A stretch of 52,186 nt of DNA from an uncultured Prevotellaceae bacterium. GTDB taxonomy: Bacteria > Bacteroidota > Bacteroidia > Bacteroidales > Bacteroidaceae. Positions 8,664 through 15,346 of this stretch are shown here, in pieces. Made by a program: the position numbers and the translations under genes. The stretch spans positions 1 through 52,186 of the forward strand of contig CALFJG010000090.1 in NCBI GenBank assembly GCA_937877625.1. The letters are read 5' to 3'. Position 1 is the stretch's first letter; each line of letters opens with the position of its first letter. The notes under the pieces are model-generated. The model ran no database searches and was not told where the DNA came from. It worked only from the letters and a program-made list of their open reading frames with translations.

Positions 8664-11543
8664 ATGAAGCAACCCACCACATCCATCGAAAAATTCATAG
8701 CCCGTTGGTCGGAGCGTGGCTACGAAAAAGGCGAGACGCAGCAATTCTGGATAGAGTTGCTCACAGAGGTATTGGGCGTTGCCAACGCTTCTTCGTGGCT
8801 CACGTTTGAGCAACACGTACCCCACATTGGCTTTATCGATGCGCGCATACCGCGCACCAAAGTGCTCCTTGAACAAAAAAGCGCCGACAAAGACCTCACA
8901 ACGCCCACCCCACAGAGCGATGGCTCGCTACTCACCCCCTTCCTCCAAGCCAAACGCTACGCTGACTGGCTACCCATCTCCGAACACCCCCGTTGGATCG
9001 TGTGCTGCAACTTCCGCGAGTTTCTCATCTACGACATGGAGAAACCGCAGGCCGAGCCCGTGAGCATTTTGCTCAGCGACCTTGCCAAGGAACACCACCG
9101 CCTCGCCTTTCTCGTCAAGGAAACGTCCACCCACCTCGAGCGCGAACTCCAGGTATCGCTCCGCGCGGGCGAAATCATCGGCGAAATCCACGACGCCCTC
9201 CTCACACAGTTTCAACTCGGCGCAAGCCCTGCCCCGAGGAGCATAGGCGAGACGTCTGCCACCCCCTTGGTTGGACACAAGAGCCCGACAGACGAACACA
9301 AAGAACCACCGACGCAAAAAGAACCCTCGGCCCTCAACATCCTCTGTGTGCGCCTCGTGTTTTGTTTCTACGCCGAGGACGCGGGCATCTTCTGCAAAGA
9401 CCAGTTCCACGACTACCTCAAGGCGCAGGACACCCCCCATATGCGCCGCGCCTTGCTCGACCTCTTTCGCGTGCTCGACACACCTGTCGCGGAGCGCGAT
9501 GTATATCTCGAACCCGAACTTGCCGCTTTCCCCTACGTCAACGGCGGGCTGTTTCGCGAAGAGACACCCATACCGCCCTTCACGCCGCGCCTGCGCCAAC
9601 TCATCCTCAAAAACGCCTCGCTCGACTTCAACTGGGCCGAAATCTCGCCCACCATCTTCGGCTCGCTCTTTGAGAGCACACTCAATCCCGAGACACGCCG
9701 CGCCGGCGGTATGCACTACACGTCCATTGAGAACATCCACAAAGTCATCGACCCGCTGTTTCTCAACGCCCTGCACCAGGAGTTCAGCGATATTTTGCAA
9801 GAAAAGGTGGCGCGTCGCCGCAAGCAACGCCTCGGGGCGTTCCAAGAAAAACTCGCCTCGCTCACCTTCCTCGACCCCGCGTGCGGTTCGGGCAACTTCC
9901 TCACCGAGACCTACCTCTCGCTGCGTCGCTTAGAAAACCAAGTGGTCAGTGCGCGGTACGACAACCTTACCTTCCTCCCCAATATGAACCCCGTGCGGGT
10001 GAGCATCAGCCAGTTCCACGGCATAGAGGTAAACGACTTCGCGGTGTCGGTGGCGCAGACCGCGCTTTGGATTAGCGAGGCACAGATGCTGGCCGAGACG
10101 GAGCGTATCACAGGCCACGAACTCAACTTCCTACCGCTAAAAACCAACGCCAACATCCTCGAAGGCAACGCACTGAGCACCCCGTGGCCCGTGGCCGACT
10201 ATATACTGGGCAACCCGCCATTTAAAGGCTATTCGCTACAAAACCGCGCTCAGAAGGACGACATGCTCCACGTCTTTGGCAAAAAATGGAAAAGCGTGGG
10301 TAAGTTGGACTACGTTTGCGCTTGGTACAAAGTGGCTTGGGAACAAATCAAGCAACGACCCTCTACGCGCTGTGCTTTTGTCAGCACCAACTCTATCACG
10401 CAAGGCGAGCAAGTAGCCGCCCTGTGGAAGCCCTTGATGCACGAAGGCTTGGAAATCCACTTCGCCCACCGCACCTTCCGCTGGGATAGCGAAGCCTCAC
10501 TGAAAGCCCATGTGCATTGCGTCATCGTCGGCTTCGGCCCCACGTCCGCGGGAATGCGGACGAGGATGCCCGCGCTCCCAACTTATGCGCTTTATGATGC
10601 GGATGGTACAAGCGTGAGGGCAGAGCATATCAACGCCTACTTGATGGACGCGCCCGATGTGTTTGTCGAAAGCAGGCCGAAGCCGCTGTGCAACGTGCCT
10701 GAAATAGTTTATGGTAACAAGCCAACAGACGGTGGCAACTTGTTTCTTACAAAAGAAGAACGCGTTGCAGTCTTGAAGCGTGAGCCCGAACTTGCACGTT
10801 TTGTTCGCCCTATGTTGGGCTCAGAGGAATTTATCAAAGGAAAAGAGCGCTACGTCCTATGGTTAAAAGATGCATCGCCCGCCGACATCAATCGCTCTGC
10901 TGAACTACGTCGGCGTGTGCAAGCAGTGCGCGATATGCGTCTGTCAAGCCCGAAAGCCGCTACAAGAAAAACAGCCGAAACACCATGGCTTTTTCAAGAA
11001 GCCCGACAGCCCACAAGCGAATACCTTCTTCTGCCAAGCGTAAGCAGTGAACGACGCAAGTATGTGCCGATAGGTTTCATAGAGCCAGAAGTGATTGCAA
11101 GCAACCTCGTTCACATCATTCCCGGTGCCACACTGGTACACTTTGCCGTGCTGACCAGCAGTGTGCACATGGCTTGGATGCGAGCCGTTTGTGGAAGGCT
11201 TGAAATGAGTTATCGCTATTCGAAAGACGTGGTTTACAACAACTTCCCCTGGCCGCCCGTATTGGGAGCGGGGGTGTCCTCGCCCGCAACGACAACTGCG
11301 CCCGCAACAATAGCAACGCTCACCCAGACGGCACAAGCCATTCTCGATACCCGCGCGATGTTTCCCGACAGCACATTGGCCGACCTCTACGACGACCTCA
11401 CCATGCCGCAAGAACTGCGCCGTGCCCACCAAGCCAACGACCACGCGGTGCTCGCACTCTACGGCCTAAAGGCGGACGCCACCGAGGAGCAAATCGTGGC
11501 CGAACTCTTCAAACGCTACAACGACTTGGTGGCGCGTCAATAA
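8664..11543 (+). CDS. MmeI-like fused restriction endonuclease/adenine methyltransferase (type IIL)
   Basis: A 959-residue one-polypeptide restriction-modification enzyme. An N-terminal nuclease motif of the PD-(D/E)xK kind is present as D59-x10-E70-Q-K72, in the place seen in MmeI. A helical linker follows, then an N6-adenine methyltransferase core with motif I DPACGSGNFL (404-413), HGIEVNDFAVSVAQTALWI and motif IV NPPF (517-520). The remainder is the probable target-recognition domain and C-terminal helices. In such enzymes one strand is methylated for protection, and cutting occurs at a distance from the site under the control of the same recognition domain. All key residues are present, so both activities are plausible. 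Two copies of a 27-bp GC-rich dispersed repeat lie in frame in the C-terminal half (10555-10581 and, inverted, 11262-11288). It lies among housekeeping genes without mobility genes. Recognition sequence unknown. Confidence 0.88.
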   Translation: MKQPTTSIEKFIARWSERGYEKGETQQFWIELLTEVLGVANASSWLTFEQHVPHIGFIDARIPRTKVLLEQKSADKDLTTPTPQSDGSLLTPFLQAKRYADWLPISEHPRWIVCCNFREFLIYDMEKPQAEPVSILLSDLAKEHHRLAFLVKETSTHLERELQVSLRAGEIIGEIHDALLTQFQLGASPAPRSIGETSATPLVGHKSPTDEHKEPPTQKEPSALNILCVRLVFCFYAEDAGIFCKDQFHDYLKAQDTPHMRRALLDLFRVLDTPVAERDVYLEPELAAFPYVNGGLFREETPIPPFTPRLRQLILKNASLDFNWAEISPTIFGSLFESTLNPETRRAGGMHYTSIENIHKVIDPLFLNALHQEFSDILQEKVARRRKQRLGAFQEKLASLTFLDPACGSGNFLTETYLSLRRLENQVVSARYDNLTFLPNMNPVRVSISQFHGIEVNDFAVSVAQTALWISEAQMLAETERITGHELNFLPLKTNANILEGNALSTPWPVADYILGNPPFKGYSLQNRAQKDDMLHVFGKKWKSVGKLDYVCAWYKVAWEQIKQRPSTRCAFVSTNSITQGEQVAALWKPLMHEGLEIHFAHRTFRWDSEASLKAHVHCVIVGFGPTSAGMRTRMPALPTYALYDADGTSVRAEHINAYLMDAPDVFVESRPKPLCNVPEIVYGNKPTDGGNLFLTKEERVAVLKREPELARFVRPMLGSEEFIKGKERYVLWLKDASPADINRSAELRRRVQAVRDMRLSSPKAATRKTAETPWLFQEARQPTSEYLLLPSVSSERRKYVPIGFIEPEVIASNLVHIIPGATLVHFAVLTSSVHMAWMRAVCGRLEMSYRYSKDVVYNNFPWPPVLGAGVSSPATTTAPATIATLTQTAQAILDTRAMFPDSTLADLYDDLTMPQELRRAHQANDHAVLALYGLKADATEEQIVAELFKRYNDLVARQ
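10555..10581 (+). repeat. 27-bp GC-rich repeat inside the restriction-modification gene, copy a
   Basis: TGCGGACGAGGATGCCCGCG followed by CTCCCAA encodes the unusual run MRTRMPALP at about residues 630-639. Its reverse complement recurs at 11262-11288 with 23 of 27 matches. It resembles the GGGAGCGC-type repeats near the window ends. Confidence 0.7.
11262..11288 (-). repeat. 27-bp GC-rich repeat inside the restriction-modification gene, copy b
   Basis: Inverted copy of 10555-10581, encoding GAGVSSPA at about residues 867-875. It is followed by a Thr/Ala/Pro-rich stretch (TTTAPATIATL) that looks like a linker, so the insertion is probably tolerated. Confidence 0.65.
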
Positions 11544-11584
11544 GAAGAGACCTTCAACATAATCCCCAACCTTTCATTAAAAAA

Positions 11585-12502
11585 ATGCATTTCTCTCTTC
11601 GCTACGCGGTTACCACGTCGCCCGCCACGTTGCCCACGGCAGCGGTGGTGGGGAGTGCGGTGTGGCTCCTCGGCGGCATCGGCGAGGGGGCGCGCTGGGG
11701 GGCGTGGCTCGTCACGCTGCTCACGATGCTGGCAGTGATGGACTGGAACAGCCGTGCCACGCTGATACGCCAGCGCACACGGATGGCAAGCACCTCGTTC
11801 ATCGCGCTGCTCACCGCTTTTGCTTTCCTCGAGCAGTGGGACAAGTCGATGATTGGCGCGCTGTGCTACGTACTGGCTCATATAGTGTTCTCTTTTTGCT
11901 ATCAGGATGTGAAGTGTCAAGGCAAGGCGTTCCACGCCTATCTGCTGCTCGGCCTCGGCTCGTTCTTCTTCCGTCCGTTGTTGTTGATGATGCCGTTCTT
12001 TTTGTTCTCGCAGGCCGTGCATTTACGTGCCTTGACGTGGCGGACACTCGCGGCGGCTCTGCTGGGGATGCTCACCCCGTATTGGCTTGTCGCGGCGTGG
12101 AATATGGCGCACGGCAGTTGGACAAGCAACCTGCTTTGGCGCACGGGCGACATACATTTCACGTGGATGCGCTGGAGCGAGCTGGACGGTAGCCGGCAGC
12201 TGGCCCTCATCTTCTTGCTCGCATATATCGCCATAGCACTGATAGACTATGTGCGCACCTACTATCAAGACAAGATACGTACGCGTATGTTCTTATACAC
12301 AATTATGGTGCAACTTATCGGCCTCGGCTTGATGATAGTGGCCTTAGGCCACGACTACGACAGCGTGCTACGCCTAATATGTTGCTGCGCCGCCCCGCTC
12401 ATAGGCCACCACCTCACGCTGGCGCGCGGGCGGTTTGTGAACTGGTACTTCACGGGTACGTTGGTGTTGGTGGTGGTGCTAACAATAGTTACCCGCTTAT
12501 AG
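11585..12502 (+). CDS. Hypothetical polytopic membrane protein
   Basis: A 305-residue protein, not recognised at family level. It is dominated by hydrophobic segments, roughly eight to nine predicted helices, including AAVVGSAVWLLGGIG, AWLVTLLTMLAVMDW, ALCYVLAHIVFSFCY, YLLLGLGSFFFRPLLLMMPFFLFSQAVHL, LALIFLLAYIAIALI, LYTIMVQLIGLGLMIVALG and YFTGTLVLVVVLTIVT. A polar loop between helices (MAHGSWTSNLLWRTGDIHFTWM) probably faces the periplasm. No catalytic motif is seen. The layout resembles Bacteroidota inner-membrane proteins annotated only by DUF number, often in envelope gene clusters. It starts 41 nt after the restriction-modification gene and is followed after 15 nt by a YqaA-like gene, with which it probably forms a pair. 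Confidence 0.7.
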   Translation: MHFSLRYAVTTSPATLPTAAVVGSAVWLLGGIGEGARWGAWLVTLLTMLAVMDWNSRATLIRQRTRMASTSFIALLTAFAFLEQWDKSMIGALCYVLAHIVFSFCYQDVKCQGKAFHAYLLLGLGSFFFRPLLLMMPFFLFSQAVHLRALTWRTLAAALLGMLTPYWLVAAWNMAHGSWTSNLLWRTGDIHFTWMRWSELDGSRQLALIFLLAYIAIALIDYVRTYYQDKIRTRMFLYTIMVQLIGLGLMIVALGHDYDSVLRLICCCAAPLIGHHLTLARGRFVNWYFTGTLVLVVVLTIVTRL

Positions 12503-12517
12503 AAAGAAGAGGCCGGC

Positions 12518-12973
12518 ATGTTGAACGAACTTGTACAATTGCTGATAGGCATAGGCTTGCCAGGTATGTTTCTCGCGGCGTTCTTGGCGGGGAGTGTAGC
12601 ACCCTTTTCGAGCGAGGTGGTGATGGTAGGCTTAGCGGCCTTGGGTGTGGCACCCGTGCCGCTGCTCGTTTGGGGCACGATAGGCAACACGCTCGGCTCG
12701 GTGTTCAACTACTACATCGGTTCGTTGGGTAAGACGGAGTGGATTACGCGCTACCTGCACGTCAAACCCGACAAGCTGGAGCGCGGCATAGCTATGGTCT
12801 ATAGCCACGGCGCGTGGTGCGGCTTGCTGGCTTTCCTGCCCGTGCTCGGCAGTATGGTGAGTGTGGCGATGGGTTATATGCGCGTGTCGTGGTGGCGTAG
12901 CACACTGGCATTCCTCACCGGTAAACTCGTCCGCTACATCGTGTTGATGGCCTCGTTCGGATGGCTGTCCTAA
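12518..12973 (+). CDS. YqaA/DedA-family small inner-membrane protein
   Basis: A 151-residue protein of the SNARE-associated (DedA-like) superfamily, short YqaA type. The N-terminal half has IGIGLPGMFLAAFLAGSVAPFSSEVVMVGLAALG, where the conserved acidic residue after SVAPFSSE fits the re-entrant-loop motif. GTIGNTLGSVFNYYIGSLGK is the family glycine-rich motif. The second half carries YSHGAWCGLLAFLPVLGSMVSVAMGYMRVSWWRSTLAFLTGKLVRYIV, matching the family's conserved F-x-P-x-x-G...G segment. DedA relatives act in membrane lipid (undecaprenyl phosphate) flipping and proton-motive-force homeostasis; the role of the YqaA branch is not established. It follows the preceding membrane protein by 15 nt. 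Confidence 0.85.
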   Translation: MLNELVQLLIGIGLPGMFLAAFLAGSVAPFSSEVVMVGLAALGVAPVPLLVWGTIGNTLGSVFNYYIGSLGKTEWITRYLHVKPDKLERGIAMVYSHGAWCGLLAFLPVLGSMVSVAMGYMRVSWWRSTLAFLTGKLVRYIVLMASFGWLS

Positions 12974-13075
12974 GCGTACCCAGGTGTGCGCGACACGTTC
13001 AAAATGACAAAATACGCGCGGCTTTCGTGGAAAAATGATAAGAAAGAGGCTTGCGCAACTGCTTTTTGTTTGTTG

Positions 13076-13109
13076 TTGCCGCTCAGATGAAGAATAATGC
13101 GTATATTTG
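13076..13109 (+). promoter_or_regulatory. Promoter of the ATP-grasp/esterase pair
   Basis: TATATTTG at 13102-13109 is a perfect TAnnTTTG box. A TTG at 13076-13078 may be the -33 element, although the 23-nt spacing is long. The leader before the ATG at 13202 would be about 85 nt. Confidence 0.6.
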
Positions 13110-13201
13110 TGCCATAATAGGAACAAACTAACGGTTAAAGCCCTATCGATGTCAAGCTTAACCGCGGAAATTATAGAACCCACCTAAAAACATCTTGAGT
13201 A

Positions 13202-14395
13202 ATGAATGTCGTATTTATTTCTCCGCACTTCCCGCATACGTATTGGCAGTTTTGCGACCGCTTGAAGCGTAATGGTGCCAACGTGCTGGGTATCGCCGAC
13301 ACGCCTTATGAGAATTTACAACCGGAGTTGCGCGCTGCACTGACGGACTACTACCGCGTGGACACGCTTGAGAGCTACGACCAGGTATATCGCGGCGTGG
13401 CGTTCTTCGCCTCGCGCTATGGCAAGATAGACTGGCTGGAGTCGAACAACGAATACTGGCTCGAGCAAGACGCTCGCCTGCGAACCGATTTCAACATTAC
13501 CACCGGCGTGAAATCCGATGGCGTGGAGGACTTCAAGGAAAAGTCGGCCATGAAGAAGTTTTATGCCGCCGGCCACGTACCCACGGCACGCCAGATACAC
13601 GGACGCGAGGGTAAGGAAGCCGCGCTGAAATTCGCAGCACAGACCGACTACCCGCTTATCGCTAAGCCCGATGTCGGCGTGGGAGCCAGCGACACCCACA
13701 AGATACACAGCGAAGAGGAACTCGTGGCGTTTTTCGACACCAATCCACACTGTGCCGACTATGTGATAGAAGAGTTTATCACGGGTAACATCTACAGTTA
13801 CGATGCGATATGCGATGCCGATAGCAACCCGCTCTTTGAGTCCGCCTCCTGGTTCCCGCCCAGCATTATGGAGATAGTGAACAAACAGTTAGAACTCTCC
13901 TACGTGGTGCAGAAAGACGTGCCCGAACAATTGCGCGAACTCGGTCGCCGCACACTCAAAGCCTTCCGTGTGAAGAGCCGCTTTGTACACTTTGAATTTT
14001 TCTGCCTGGCACGCGACCACAAAGGCCTCGGCAAGGCCGGCGACTTTGTAGGGCTTGAAGTGAATATGCGCCCCGCCGGAGGCTATACGCCCGATATGAT
14101 AAACTATGCTCATAGCACCGATGTTTACGGTATCTGGGCCGATGCCGTATGCTTCAACGAGCGACGCACGCCCGAGGGCGAGCAGTTCTATTGTGCATAC
14201 AGTTCGCGGCGCGACATTTATCAGTATGCCCACAGCCACGAAGAAGTGTTGGCACGCTACGGACAAGGTATGGTGATGTGCGAGCGTATGCCCGATGTAC
14301 TCTCCGGAGCAATGGGCAACCAGATGTACACCGTAAAACTACGCACACAAGAAGAAGTGGATGAGTTCAACCGCTTTGTGACAGAAAAAGCATAA
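13202..14395 (+). CDS. ATP-grasp superfamily ligase of unknown substrate
   Basis: A 397-residue protein of the ATP-grasp fold. The N-terminal pre-grasp domain begins MNVVFISPHFPHTYWQF, a dinucleotide-fold-like strand and loop. The nucleotide-binding loop region includes YPLIAKPDVGVGASDTHKI, with the lysine expected to contact ATP phosphates. The acidic and Asn metal ligands are in GLEVNMRPAGGYTPDMINYAHSTDVYGIW. The fold resembles carbamoyl-phosphate synthase, biotin carboxylase and amino-acid ligases, which form acyl-phosphates and join them to amines; the substrates cannot be read from the sequence. A probable promoter lies about 95 bp upstream, and a small alpha/beta-hydrolase gene follows after 24 nt, presumably in the same transcript. 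The ligase fold is quite sure, the pathway is not known. Confidence 0.82.
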   Translation: MNVVFISPHFPHTYWQFCDRLKRNGANVLGIADTPYENLQPELRAALTDYYRVDTLESYDQVYRGVAFFASRYGKIDWLESNNEYWLEQDARLRTDFNITTGVKSDGVEDFKEKSAMKKFYAAGHVPTARQIHGREGKEAALKFAAQTDYPLIAKPDVGVGASDTHKIHSEEELVAFFDTNPHCADYVIEEFITGNIYSYDAICDADSNPLFESASWFPPSIMEIVNKQLELSYVVQKDVPEQLRELGRRTLKAFRVKSRFVHFEFFCLARDHKGLGKAGDFVGLEVNMRPAGGYTPDMINYAHSTDVYGIWADAVCFNERRTPEGEQFYCAYSSRRDIYQYAHSHEEVLARYGQGMVMCERMPDVLSGAMGNQMYTVKLRTQEEVDEFNRFVTEKA

Positions 14396-14419
14396 CAATT
14401 CTACAAGTCTTTATAAAAT

Positions 14420-15160
14420 ATGGAAGGAAACTACCACAAACACTATAGCGCCAATCTCCAGCGTGATATGGAGTATATGACCTATGGCGAGACCGGTCGC
14501 CCCGTTCTGGTGATACCCTCTCAGAGCGGGCGCTATTATGATTACGACAATTTCGGAATGACCGACGTGCTGGCACCGTGGATAAACAGCGGACGCATCC
14601 GCCTCATCTGCTCCGACAGCATCGACGATGAAACGTGGTCGCTCACCGGTGGCGACGGGGCACAGCGCTCGCAGCGACACGAGCAGTGGTTCCGCTATAT
14701 CACCGAAGAACTCATCCCCGCCACGCAAGCCTTCAACGGCGAGATGATGATAATCACCGGCTGTAGCATGGGTGCCTACCACAGTGCCAATTTCTTCCTG
14801 CGCCGCCCCGACCTCTTCACCAGCCTTATCGCCCTTAGCGGCGTGTATCGCAAGGACTATTTCTTCGGCGACTATATGGACGACACACTCTATTTCAACT
14901 CGCCGCTCCACTATCTCTGGCAAATGCCCGACGACCACCACTATTGGCAAATCTATCGCGAGCGCGAGATAATCCTCTGTGTAGGACAAGGGGCTTGGGA
15001 AGATGATATGCTACGCGACACGCGTGAGATGAAAGACATTATGGCTCGCCATAACGTACCCGTGTGGATAGACTTTTGGGGGCTTGACGTGGCTCACGAC
15101 TGGCCGTGGTGGCGCAAACAAATTGTATACTTCATTCCCAAGGTGCTCGCCGAAGACTAA
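14420..15160 (+). CDS. Alpha/beta-hydrolase, esterase-D-like family
   Basis: A 246-residue cytoplasmic hydrolase without a signal peptide. The nucleophile elbow is GCSMGAYHS with Ser116. An oxyanion-side strand reads PVLVIPSQSGRYYDYDNFGM, and the late histidine is probably within LDVAHDWPWWRKQI, with an acid nearby (IILCVGQGAWEDDML). This arrangement resembles the family annotated as esterase or EstD-like. Translational context links it to the ATP-grasp gene 24 nt upstream, and a strong terminator follows at 15184-15229, so the two genes form a closed bicistronic unit. A ligase plus a hydrolase could make and process an amide or ester conjugate, or the hydrolase could recycle its product; this is inference. 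Confidence 0.83.
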   Translation: MEGNYHKHYSANLQRDMEYMTYGETGRPVLVIPSQSGRYYDYDNFGMTDVLAPWINSGRIRLICSDSIDDETWSLTGGDGAQRSQRHEQWFRYITEELIPATQAFNGEMMIITGCSMGAYHSANFFLRRPDLFTSLIALSGVYRKDYFFGDYMDDTLYFNSPLHYLWQMPDDHHYWQIYREREIILCVGQGAWEDDMLRDTREMKDIMARHNVPVWIDFWGLDVAHDWPWWRKQIVYFIPKVLAED

Positions 15161-15183
15161 ACCGCGCACCATATATATATAAG

Positions 15184-15229
15184 GAAGCAAGCCTTGCAGC
15201 AAGTGATGTAGCAAGGCTTGCTTCTTTTT
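15184..15229 (+). terminator. Rho-independent terminator after the esterase gene
   Basis: A perfect 14-bp stem (GAAGCAAGCCTTGC at 15184-15197, GCAAGGCTTGCTTC at 15211-15224) with a 13-nt loop is followed by TTTTT. Confidence 0.92.
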
Positions 15230-15297
15230 CCTGTTTTTCGTACAAGAGCGGAAAGGAAAACAATGCTAAGCGTACACTTTTTTCTGTGAGAAAACAT

Positions 15298-15305
15298 TAC
15301 TTTTG
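15298..15305 (+). promoter_or_regulatory. -7 box of the large secreted protein gene
   Basis: TACTTTTG fits TAnnTTTG exactly. The predicted leader before the ATG at 15347 is about 35 nt. No clear -33 element is seen. Confidence 0.6.
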
Positions 15306-15346
15306 CGCGTGAAACAGACCAATAATCATCTAAAACTTTTGTATTT

